A stretch of DNA of 64,000 nucleotides. Origin: Buxus sempervirens. Lineage: Eukaryota; Streptophyta; Magnoliopsida; Buxales; Buxaceae. The position numbers and the translations under genes are program-made. The stretch is taken from the NCBI GenBank assembly GCA_947561395.2, contig OX387193.1:16244001-16308000 (forward strand). Direction: 5' to 3'. Below, in pieces: positions 38,820 to 48,986 of the stretch. The stretch's first letter is position 1. Each line of letters opens with the position of its first letter. Below the pieces are notes generated by a model. It was not told where the DNA came from and searched no databases. It worked only from the letters and a program-made list of their open reading frames with translations.

Positions 38820-41800
38820 CTTTAGCATGAGTCTTTCCTTTATCATGCCCCCGCAAGATGGAGCTTCGTGAGGAGAGTCCAATCTTGGATTGCAAGAATA
38901 GAAAATGAGCAGGTGAAAGTAGCTTGGTAAGAGCAACGGCTAACTGATCAGTAGAAGAGACATAAGCCACTCGAAGTGCCCCACTTTGGACTTGTTCACG
39001 AATGAAATGATAATCCAATGCCACATGTTTCATATGAGAGTGAAAAACCGGATTGGAACATAAGTTTGTAGCTCCAACATTATCACAATAAATCACCGAT
39101 TGTTGAGTTAGTGTAACACCAAGTTCACTAAGTGGTGAACAAATCCAATGGATCTCGGCTACAGTAGTGGCAACCGATCGGTATTCAGCTTCAGTTGAAG
39201 AACGGGCTACAGTGCGTTGTTTCTTAGAGCTCTACGAAATAGGATTGCAACCAAGGTAAACAAGATAAGCACTGGTGGAGGTGAAATCATCTTTATTACT
39301 TGCACAATCTGAATCAGAGAACGCATGTAGAGAGAGAGAGATGAGTGACGATAGAGAACAACACCATGATCTAGTGTCCCGCAGAGAAAGCGGAGTAGTC
39401 TCTTGACAGCAGTCCAATGGTCACTAGTAGAGCGATGCATGAATTGAGACAACTTGTTCACCAAGTAAGCAATGTCAGGACGTGTAAGTGACAAGTACTG
39501 AAGGCTGCCAACTGTAGTACGATACTCAGAGGGATCAGAGAGCTCGATGCCAGAGTGAAGAGTGAGTGTAGGCGCAGTGGCAAGAGGCGTAGCAATAGGT
39601 TTGGCATCTGTCATATGTGTATGAACAAGAAGGTCCTTTATATATTGATGTTGAGTCAGAAATAAGCCTTGAGAATGAGGGAGCACTTCAACACCAAGAA
39701 AGTAAGCTAGTGGTCCAAGATCCTTAAGTGAGAACATACTAGCTAGGAGATTGATGAAGTTTTGCATGTCCCCATGACTAGAACCTGTAATAATGATGTC
39801 ATCAACATAAACCAAAAGATAAATTGGAGTACCACCAGTGTTGGAGATGACCAGAGATGTGTCGGCATGAGAGTTGACGAAGCCAGAGGTGACAAGAAAC
39901 TGGCATAACTCATGATACCAAGCTCGGGGAGCTTGTTTAAGACCATAAATGGCCTTATGGAGTTTATAGACATGATGAGGATGATCATGATCGATGAAGC
40001 CTGGTGGTTGAGACATATATACATCCTCTGAAAGAGTTCCTTGGAGAAAGGCATTGTTAATATCAAGTTGCCTGAGAGACCACCCACAGCTAACAGCAAG
40101 ACTAAGGACAAGCCTCACAGTAGCTGGTGAAACCCCTTTGCAATGAGTCGAGCCTTGTACTTGTCTACAGATCCATCAGGTAGATACTTAGTACGAAAAA
40201 TCCACTTGCAACCAACCAGATTTTGTGAGTGGTTGGGAGGAACTAGTTCCCATGTCCCATTTCAAACAAGAGCATCATACTCATTAGACGTTGCTTGATT
40301 CCATGTGGGATCCTTGAGGGCTTGGGTCACGGTTGTGGGTTCAAGGTTAGTGGATGGAGCAAGTTGAGCAGTGAGGTTTAGTTTGGTGATGGGTTTGTGA
40401 ATATTGTTTTTGGATCTTGTGACAATAACCCGAGGAGAAGTGGGACTAGAAGGAGGTGGGAGGAGTGAGATGTTTGGAGGTGGGGAGGGGTGGGCTTTGG
40501 CGTTTTGCTCCAAATGAGGAGAGGACTCAAGAGGAATAGGGACGCCATGACTTGGGGAAGGAGAGGGCACAACACTCACGTTTGGGCTTAGGGTGGGTGT
40601 AGGTAGTAGTGAGATAGAATGGGTGGGGTGAGTGGAGGACAGGGTGGTGGAAGTGGAATCCACATCAGCTGGGGAGGTCATTACCAAGGATGATGTGCCA
40701 GTAGCTAGAAGGAGGGACATAGAGGGACACCAGTGAGAGAGTGTGTCAGAGGAAGGACGAACTAGGTGGGAGTGAAGAGAAGTAAAAGGAAAAATGGACT
40801 CAACAAATTTGACATGACGAGACGTGTAAACGCAAGATGAGAGGGGTTCAAGACACAGGTAAGCACTTTGAGTGGGAGAATAACCTACAAAGACACAAGG
40901 AGAAGAGCGAGAAGCAAGTTTGTGAGATGTATAGGGCCATAGCCATGGATAACAAAGACATCCAAAACTACGTAGCTTAGAGTAGTTGGGAGCATTACCA
41001 AAAAGTTTGGCATATGGAGTGAGAAGATGAAGAGTGGGAGTAGGTAGATGATCGATAAGATAGACAGCAGTGGTAAATACATAGGACCGATAAGACAAGG
41101 GCATGGAGGCATGGGAGAGAAGTGAGAGACCAGTTTCAACAATGTGACGATGACGATGTTCAGAGTACCCATTATGTTCTGGTGTGTGAGGAGGGGAAGT
41201 GAAATGAGAGATGCCATGGGTAGCTAAAAAGGATGATAGAGCTTGATACTCCCCTCCCGCGCCCCCCCCCCCCCCCCCCCCCCATTATCTGAATAAAGCG
41301 TGATAATCTTCTTGTTAAAGAAGTTTTCAACAAGAGATTTGAAGCGGATGAAAACATCATGAACATGGGATTTTCGTTTGAGTGGGTATAGCCAAATATA
41401 ATTGGTATAGTGGTCAACAAAGATAACATAGTACTTAAAATTGTCAACAGAGTGAATGGGAGAGGTCCACACATCAGAAAATATAATTTCAAGAGGAGAA
41501 GTAGTAACAAGAGAAGAACTTGAAAAAGGTAACTAGTGACTTTTATTGCATTGACACGCATTATAATTGAAGTTCAAATTTGAAGGACTCAACAATTCAA
41601 GATGAAAAGTAGAAACAATGTGCCTATAAATGGAAGACGATGGATGCCCTCATCTATGATGCCACTCAGACGAAGTGGTTTTAACACTTGAGAAAGCAAG
41701 TAATGGAGAAGACTTGATGGAAGAGACCGGCAACTCGTACACACCATCCTTAGTGCGACCTTGCAATAGGATTGCCCCCGTGCTGAGATCCTTTACAAAA

Positions 41801-42125
41801 AAAGAAGAGGGTAAGAATTCAATTGAGGTATTATTGGATTGACAAAATTGGGATATGGAAATAAGGTTCTTTTTCATGGTGGGAACACAAAGAACATTAT
41901 TTAAAGAGAAGGTATGCAAGGGTGTAATAAGAGATTTAGAACCTGTATGGGTGATAGAGAGACCCGTGCCATCACCAATCACTATGTCATCAGAACCATC
42001 ATAAGGAGTATGAAGTGAGAGATTGCTCAAGTCATTGGTAACATGGTGGGAAGCTCCACTATCCAGAAGGCAATTTGAACCATCAGATATGTTGGCGGTT
42101 GCAAGGTTGGCTTGTGGTTGCCATG
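38820..42125 (-). pseudogene. Copia A pol remnant: protease, integrase, RT, RNase H
   Basis: From 42125 downwards: protease with LLDSGASHHVT (about 42080); a GAG-pre-integrase region broken by in-frame stops (WHHR followed by a stop at about 41655, another near 41530); an integrase core with FSDVW and YSDNGG interrupted by a 22-C run; HNGYSEHRHRHIVE; a Ser/Pro-rich linker; RT (39207-40118) with LDINNAFLQG, IYGLKQAPRAW and LLVYVDDIIITG; and RNase H with YCDNVGATNLCSN and HVALDYHF. About 45 bp before the RT (after KARLIAKG) are deleted, and a frameshift near 39340 separates RNase H. Confidence 0.85.
41262..41283 (+). repeat. Poly-C run of 22 (poly-G in the Copia A coding strand)
   Basis: It falls exactly at the DNGGEYQ integrase motif, where the family normally has a short G-run. 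CCCCTCCCGCG precedes it. The expansion inserts extra Gly/Arg codons and shifts the frame. Confidence 0.95.
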
Positions 42126-42390
42126 TGTAAAACCCCGATTTTTAGTAAGAATTTAATTAAAAGATTAACTAGTAGATTTAATTAAATAAATTGTGAGTAG
42201 AGATTTTGGCCATTAGGTAGCAAAGAATAAATTGAAATTTTATTAAGTAAGTGAGTATTTAAATTTGTAGTGATTAGAAATTAATAAGCAAATATTTAAT
42301 GTTATCCTTAAGGAGGGTAAATATGAGATTTCAAGGGTTAAGTCAAGGTGAGTAGTAAATAAATTAGGTTAAGGGTAGTGTTTCGCAAGC

Positions 42391-42400
42391 CTATAAATAG
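42391..42400 (+). promoter_or_regulatory. TATA box of the solo LTR
   Basis: CTATAAATAG on the plus strand, about 265 bp from the LTR start. It predicts a plus-strand transcript that would run through the hairpin array at 43604-43726. Confidence 0.55.
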
Positions 42401-43603
42401 ATCACTAGGTTGAAAATTTCGGGTTGAGAGAAAGAAGCCAGAGGGTACTTTGGACCTGGGTCATCGGCCGTTAGGTTTTCGGTGCTCTTGGGAGGAGGTT
42501 ACCAAAAGATTGGAAGCTAGAAGAAAAGTCCTAAATACAGGTGAGTAGCATCGTTTTAATCCGGTGTTTTGGTTGTGATATCCAAGCTTAGTCGTAATGC
42601 ATGGGTTCTGGGAAATATAGTTCGTACATGGATTTTTGGAAGAATTTTAGTGGTGAATTTTTGATGTGGTTAGATCAATTTTGAAACCAGTTTAATCATC
42701 TATTTAGGGTGGTAGAAGCACTAGAAAATTGTTACAGTGGTCTAAATTTTGGTCAGACATTGAGTTTTGGAATTAACAAAGGGTTGTAAATCGTAGGTCG
42801 GATCCGCCGAGTTGCCGCCCATCTCCTTAACTCAGCGGCATCTCAGCGCGAGCAACTTTGGGTGTTCGCCGAGTTGGTGCCGACCTGGCACCAACGACTT
42901 TAACTTAGCGCGAGTTGTATTTGGGTATTTGCTGGGTTGGCGCCGACCTCGCGCCAAGCACCTGAGGTCAGCGCACCCACTAAAAGCTTCACTATGCTGC
43001 GACTGATCAATATAAACCCAATTTTGACACTTTGAGGCTTAAACCTCTTAGTCAAAAACTAGATTAGGATAATAGAAATATTTGATCTGCTCCAAACCAT
43101 CCATAGATCTTTGAGTCAAATTTTGGTAGGGTTGTTGAGTCTCCATAAGTAAGGTTTGCATGAACGTAGAGAGTTAAATTTCTATTTTGACATCATGAAT
43201 TAGTAAATTTTATTATGTCCATATTTTATAGCTGTTTCCTAGTTTATGGATTTGTTGACCTGAGTTTATATGGGTTTTCTTTTTGTACCAAACAGAATTT
43301 GTAAAATTTTTTTTAGTGAGTAAAAGAATTGTATTGCTGGTGGGTTTTATCTGTTTGGGTTTTAAATAGCTATTGGTGTTCCATGAGTTCTGTTTTGTTT
43401 CGGAGAGACATTTGATGAGTAGTATTGGGTTATACATGATGATGACCAGTGTTGGTTTATTGCTGTTGCAGTGTTGAGTTTTATGCGTGAGTAATCGGTT
43501 TTGGTTTAGCTTCACCTGGATCCTTGTCTAAGCTTAGTAATGTGATGGTATTGTTTGTTGGTGTAATTGCATGGCCTTGTGTGTTGTCACGACTGGTGTA
43601 GAG

Positions 43604-43726
43604 CAGCCAGAAACCCTGAGTAGGCCTGGTTGTCAATGCCGAAACCTTGAGTAGGCCGGCATTGGATGACGAAACCCTGAGTAGGCCGTCATTTCAGAGT
43701 TCTGAAACCCTGAGTAGGTTGGAACT
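43604..43726 (+). repeat. Array of four hairpins with a constant 15-nt loop and variable stems
   Basis: Unit 1: stem 43604-43610 with 43626-43632. Unit 2: 43634-43641 with 43657-43664, CAATGCCG/CGGCATTG perfect. Unit 3: 43665-43671 with 43687-43693. Unit 4: 43698-43704 with 43720-43726. Each loop is AAACCYTGAGTAGGY (15 nt). The four stems have different sequences yet pair over 7-8 bp, with only G.T wobbles as exceptions. Confidence 0.9.
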
Positions 43727-44204
43727 ATGTACATGGATGTGTGGAGGTCTACTTGGCATGTTAATTAACCAATTAAACAATAGGCATGACATTGACCTTT
43801 TGTGGTTTAATCGGCATGGTATTTATTGTTGTGGAAATTGTGATTGGAACTTGGGATTTACAATGCTGAATTATTTTATCGATCTGTTTGTATTAGTTAT
43901 TTACCGTGGTATGTTTTATAATTGATGATAACTATTTCTGCATGCATATGCTACTCGCTGAGATATTCGTATCTCATTCCGTCGTTTTTATTTTGTTTTC
44001 CAGATACTCGGAGAGCTCGATACTTGCAGGTAGATACTTAGTCATGTGAGTTATTTCAGTTGGGTTTATTTTAGCACATCTTGTTATAGTTTTATTGTAT
44101 ATTCATGTTTTTCCTTCACTCTGATATTGCGATCATGTGTTACATATTAACCTCTGGAGATGAGTAATGGGTTTTTCTACGTAACTCGGATCTGGGGCGT
44201 TACA

Positions 44205-45089
44205 CCATGGTGCTGGTGAATTGGGTTGCCATTGTGGAGCTTGATGCACAGGAGTAGGCGGTTGAGACCTTGGATACATCTGATGAAACACAAGGCACTG
44301 TGTAACAGTGTGAGCTTGTGCACGACACCACTTACATTGACCCAAGTAAGGTTGACTTCGGTTGCTCCTGTTCCCTTGAGTAAAGCGGGAAGTAGTAGGA
44401 TTTGCAGAGGTTGGAAGAGGAGAGGAGTTGGACCGATGGAGATTCAGTGAGAGTTCCTTGTTGATTAACTTCTCCTGCAATTCATCAAAGGATATTGGCG
44501 TGTCACGGCCATTAATGATGTCAATGATAGGCTTGTAGTCATCGTCAAGGCCATCAAGAATTTTCTCAATGAAATCCTCATGATCCATGGGTTTTCCGAG
44601 AGCTGCAAGTTCATCAGCACGAGTCTTCATAAATTGCATATAGTCAGAAATGCTCGAGGCGCCCTTGGTTGCTTGCTTTAGTTGTTCCTTGATCTGCTTG
44701 ATGTGTCCACGAGATGGCTTGGCGTAGGTATTGGCAAGAACATGCCAAGCATCACAAGAGGTCTGTGATTGAGAAATAAGAGGAATGAGAGATGGGGAGA
44801 GAGATCCAACAAGGGTACCAAAGATCAATTTGTCTTGTCGCAGCCATGTTTGGTAGGCTAGGTTGGGAGTGATGACATTGTTGGTGGAGATTGTTGTTGG
44901 AGGAGGGGGATGAGATCCATCAATGAACTTGTAGAGGTCGTAGCCAATTAGGATTGCTTCCATTTTCAGTTTCCAGGAGAGATAGTTGGTGGAGTTGAGT
45001 TTGATGGAGTTGTTGAGGTTGACAACAGTGAGAGGTTTGGTGGGTTCTTGTGGATTGGGGATCGTGAGTTGGTGGTGTTCATTGGCCAT
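44205..45089 (-). pseudogene. Copia A gag (UBN2 type)
   Basis: It opens at ATG 45089 (MANEHHQLTIPNP) about 70 bp inside the PBS. The frame is open for about 295 codons to the solo-LTR insertion. It has the NYLSWKLKMEAILIGYDL start of the UBN2 gag fold, the gag core with AWHVLANTYA, and a CCHC-like knuckle (CKWCRAQAHTVTQC). It is cut off from protease by the solo LTR, and downstream pol is dead. Confidence 0.85.
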
Positions 45090-45147
45090 TGTTGGGGCTG
45101 TAGTTAGTGCCGTGGAGAAGAAGAGAAGAAAGTTGCAAAAGGATCAA

Positions 45148-45160
45148 GGCTTTGATACCA
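45148..45160 (-). other. Primer binding site of Copia A
   Basis: TGGTATCAAAGCC on the minus strand directly follows the 5' LTR. It matches the initiator-Met tRNA 3' end with one change (usual TGGTATCAGAGCC). Confidence 0.8.
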
Positions 45161-45371
45161 TGAAGAATCTAAGAGAATAATAAATTTCGAACACACTTTC
45201 ATTCCTTTACAATTGAGTATTATATAGTGTATAGCAGAAACACTATAACAGGAACCTATTCTAATTCTTGTGTACAACAGAAATAGAAACACTGTAACAA
45301 GAAACTATTCTAATTCTCCATACAGAAGTAATGAACAGAAATAGAAATCTAGCAGTGGAACGTTTCCTTTA
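45161..45371 (-). repeat. 5' LTR of Copia A
   Basis: 211 bp, followed by the PBS on its inner side and AGAAT on its outer side. Confidence 0.85.
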
Positions 45372-45460
45372 AGAATAGCCTTGTATAACTGTGTATAAAT
45401 ATTCAATACAATAGTGATTCTATGTTGGGTGGAAAACCATAATTTTATAGAAATCTTTCA

Positions 45461-45473
45461 TGGTATCAGAGCC
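45461..45473 (+). other. Primer binding site of Copia B
   Basis: TGGTATCAGAGCC, an exact Met-tRNA primer site, immediately after the LTR end TTTCA at 45460. Confidence 0.9.
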
Positions 45474-45505
45474 ACTCATTAGCTCACTCTACCTAGATCT
45501 TTCAA

Positions 45506-47065
45506 ATGGCTTCTTCTGAAACTGCTTCCGCATCAGTTTTTCATGCACCCAACATTGGTCAACTCATTTCGATCAAGTTGGATGACAGCAACTATCTTCA
45601 ATGGTTGTCTCAATTCATTCCTGTGTTGAAATCCAATGATCTCATGGGCTTTGTGGATGGTTTGAACTGTGCCCTGATCCGTTGCTTCCTCTTGCTGCTA
45701 ACAAAACTACTTGTGATCCTAATCTTGCATACACCCTGTGGAAAAAGAAGGATCAATTTGTCCTCTCATGGATTAATGCCACTCTTGCACTTGACATTCT
45801 TTCATCTGTTTTTGGTCTTTTGAATCTGCCAAGGCTGCCTGGGATTCCCTTCAAGGACGCTTTGCCTCACGCTCTCAATCACAAATTAATTTGCTTCAAC
45901 GTCAACTCCGAAGCTTGAAACAGGAGAACCGTAGTTGTCGTGACTATTTGGCTTATGCCAAAACTCTTGTTGATCAGCTTGCTTCTGCTGGAAAAGAAGT
46001 TGATGAAGACGAATTAGTCTCCACACTACTTAGTGGGCTCAACCCTACTTTTCTGCCATTTCAAAATTCTATTAATATTGTCACTAGAGACAAGAGCATG
46101 TCTTTTGTGGATTTCCAGGCTGAGCTCATCTCCTTTGAGCTTCTACTTGATTCTCATCAACGCTTAGTCCCTCCTAAGCACTCATTTGCTTTAGTAGCTG
46201 GACCACATCAACATAACTCTACATACTCTAAGTCTAGTCCAAAACCGAAGCCTTTTGGCAAATTTGCTTCTTCTCATGGATGTAGTAAATCTCATTCTAC
46301 TTCTGCATCTGGTGATTCTACAACACGTGAAGCCTGTCAAATATGTGGAAAATTTAGCCATCGGGCCTTGGACTGCTTCCATAGATTTGACTATGCTTAT
46401 CAAGGTCGTCACCCACCTCAGCAACTTGCTGCCATGGTTTCTCAAAGTAACAATGCCTTTACTACTTGTATGACTTTTGGTGGTGATACCTGGTATGTCG
46501 ATAGTGGAGCCAATGAACATGTTACTGCGCATTTGGATCACTTGTCTCATGTGCAACCCTACAATGGGAATGATAGCATTGCTGTTGGAAATGGCGACAC
46601 TCTTAATATTGCCAACACTGATTCTATTTCTTTCACCTCAAATTCCTCCTCTCTCACACTTCCTAATGTTCTTCATTCTCCTAATGCATCTGTTAATCTA
46701 TTGTCTATTAATAGATTTTGTCTTGATAATCATTGTTTCTTTCTCTTATTTGGCACTCATTATTCCATTCATGATATGCAGACGGGTCGACTAATATTAC
46801 AAGGAAAGAGTGAGGGTGGCATGTACCCCATGCATCTGCAGAAATTTACTCCTCCCAAACACAATAAATTTGCTGCATTTTCTAGTGTCAAAGCTCCTGT
46901 TCAAGTGTGGCATTCTCAGCTTGGCCATCCTTCTACACCAGTTATCTCTCGCTTGCTTCAAGAGTGCAATCTTCCCTTTACTGGCTCCTTGAATAAAATA
47001 TTTGTATGTAAACCTTGCCAACTTGGCAAGAGCAAGCAACAACCCTTTGTATCTTTTAATAGAGT
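45506..47065 (+). pseudogene. Copia B gag-protease-integrase start, truncated
   Basis: It starts MASSETASASVFHAP at 45506. Two frameshifts (about 45670 and 45830) break the gag. The remaining frame 45891-47065 contains the gag core, a CCHC knuckle (CQICGKFSHRALDC), protease (WYVDSGANEHVT), and a GAG-pre-integrase segment (VWHSQLGHPS...CKPCQLGKSKQQPF). The frame ends where element E enters at 47066. Confidence 0.85.
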
Positions 47066-48972
47066 TGTGAGCACCTCGGACGCGCGGAAAAAAACGTGTT
47101 ACATGTGTTATGGAGTCGCCACTACCTGAAATGATGCAGGTAGACACCTATTGATTTTTGGTCTGCACCAGTTATTCGGGATAAGTGACCCGATTACAAC
47201 CCAGGGAAGTCCTTGAACACCCTGGGTTGCCCCACCAAAATGGGTTCCCTTAAATTAGTTGGATATTTAATGGGCTCTTTTATTTTAACTTTTCTCTTTT
47301 TATTTTTTATTTTTATTTTTTTCTTTATTTCTTATCATATATATAAGGGTTTCATGATGAATGGGGAATTTCTATGCTACGTCCCAAATAAGATAAAAAA
47401 ATCTAAACATTCTACATTTATACAAAAACGATGAACCCTAAATTAATTACAAATAAAAAAAAATCAAAATGTAAGTAACAAAATAAGAAGAACAAGATGT
47501 AACCAAGTTCGGTCAATTCAATAATAAAATATTGCTTTCTTTCTTTTTCTTTATTTTTTTATTTAGAAACGAAGTAGCATATGCTAGGCAATGGCCAAAC
47601 ATAACTATGTTCGGCCACATTACCAACACAACCTTTCCCATTTCATTCTTTTTTTTTTAATTTTTTTATATGTGTGCAATGGTTTGGGGGACCGGGGATT
47701 ATTTTGTTTCGTGAAACAAGAAGTAAAAATCTAATAAACTGCACAAATGACAAAAATTTTAAACAAAACAAGACTCAAACCAAAAATAAGGTTAAATGTA
47801 AAAAGTAAACAAAACAATGTGAAACATAATGTGGCCAAGTTCAGCCACCTAAATAGAAAAATCATTCATTTTCTTTCTAATTCTTGATGTTTTTCTTCTC
47901 TTTTTTTTATTGGAAAATAAAGCAAATAACAACATAAATAAAATTGCAAAAACGCCCAATTTCAAAAAAAAAAAAAGAAACGCAGAACAAATGTGCTCTA
48001 TTTGCCTTTGCTTTTCATCTTCAATTGTCCATTGTAGATGGGTATTCGTAATGGAAAGGATATTCATTATTTGGCTTTACAGATTGGCTCATCCGAACAC
48101 ATGCACTTGGTAATTATAACAATTATCTCAGCCTCCATTATTTATGAAAACACGACATAGTGGTTCAAATATAAAAGAGTGAACTTCATACAATATTTGA
48201 CCTTGAGAAATACCTGTATATTGAACCAAGTTTGGAGTTGTGGTGTTGTGGAAAGTAGCGTTTCTCCTTCCTCTAAGGTGCTTTAGTTCAGAATTTCCTC
48301 CAAGTGTTCTTTCCAAAACCCTCCTGGACGTCCTCTTCCCTTTCTCCACTTCTCTTCTCTTTGTTTCAGAGAGTTCTTTTACTTGCTGTCCCCTTACTTC
48401 TAAGACTCCTCTCCTTTTTATAAGAGACTTCACCCCTTCAACTTCTTAACTCCTAGACCCCTCATCTTCTAAACCCTTAGACCCCTCGTCTTCTAAACCT
48501 CTCCTTTTCCTCTCTTAGCAACTAGACTAAGTATTAATCTCCCCCAAGTCCCCACAAGGGTTTAATACTTCCAACAGAGTTCCAAAAAGTCTTGAGAGAA
48601 TTCAAGTTTCCAAGAGGTAATGAGTTGGACCATATTGAAAATCCCAATTTCTTTTAATAGGAGGGGTCCCAATATTTTAATGCCACATTAGCCACATGGC
48701 AGCCACCATGGCACACACGTGGCACCCAATTTCGGTTTTATCAAAAAATCCCCAAATTATCCTTAATTTCTTTTATCCATAACTTAGCCGTTTGAGATCC
48801 GATTTGAGCACGATTTGGGGTATCGGAATCGGCTCAGAATTCTCTTTATTATAGGCTTCTTATTTAAAAAAGCTGGGTTCATTATAAAAACCTCGATTTA
48901 CATGCCCATATATGTGCCGGTTCAAGATATTCATCTTGGGTAATTCTATGGTGCAAAAATGGGGTGCTGACA
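47066..48972 (-). repeat. 3' LTR of element E
   Basis: 1907 bp. On the plus strand it runs TGTGAGCACC to GGTGCTGACA, with the lineage motif TGGAGTCGCCAC near 47112. A minus-strand TATA (TCTTATAAAAAG) lies near 48413-48425. It is more diverged from the solo LTRs at 24293 and 51797 than they are from each other. Confidence 0.75.
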
Positions 48973-48986
48973 GCTACCCCTTTTTG
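48973..48986 (-). other. Polypurine tract of element E
   Basis: On the minus strand ACAAAAAGGGGTAGC runs straight into the LTR start TGTCAGCACC, as expected for plus-strand priming in an LTR retrotransposon. Confidence 0.75.

Larger units (their letters stand above)
42126..44204 (+). mobile_element. Solo LTR, 2079 bp, TSD CCATG, inside Copia A
   Basis: It begins TGTAAAACCCCG and ends GGGGCGTTACA. CCATG lies on both sides (42121-42125 and 44205-44209). It splits the Copia A gag from its protease, and removing it rejoins the frame (gag ...PAPWWQPQANL). There is no internal coding. It is plus-oriented by a TATA box at 42391. The ends resemble the solo LTR at 13164-16014. Confidence 0.9.
38579..45371 (-). 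mobile_element. Copia element A, full length, minus strand, TSD AGAAT
   Basis: The LTRs at 38579-38795 and 45161-45371 differ by five substitutions and one 6-bp indel. AGAAT flanks both ends (38574-38578 and 45372-45376). Without the inserted solo LTR (42126-44204) and its extra TSD it is about 4.7 kb, a normal Copia size. It carries gag, protease, integrase, RT and RNase H in Copia order, all decayed. It landed in the 5' LTR of Copia B. Confidence 0.9.
38529..47065 (+). mobile_element. Copia element B (Ale-like), 5' part, split by nested insertions
   Basis: The visible pieces are 38529-38578 and 45377-47065; the rest of the span is Copia A. The 5' LTR can be rebuilt in two pieces, TGAAA at 38529 to the break at 38578 and from 45377 to TTTCA at 45460, about 134 bp, with TGAAA/TTTCA termini. 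A methionine-tRNA PBS follows at once. Gag-pol runs plus-strand until 47065, where element E interrupts. The 3' half must lie beyond the right edge. Short LTRs and the gag type fit the Ale/Retrofit lineage (inference). Confidence 0.75.

Noticed and set aside
43604-43726. Hairpin array read as a CRISPR array
   Set aside because: Repeats are the loops and the 'spacers' are self-pairing stems of adjacent units; the context is a plant LTR with no cas genes.
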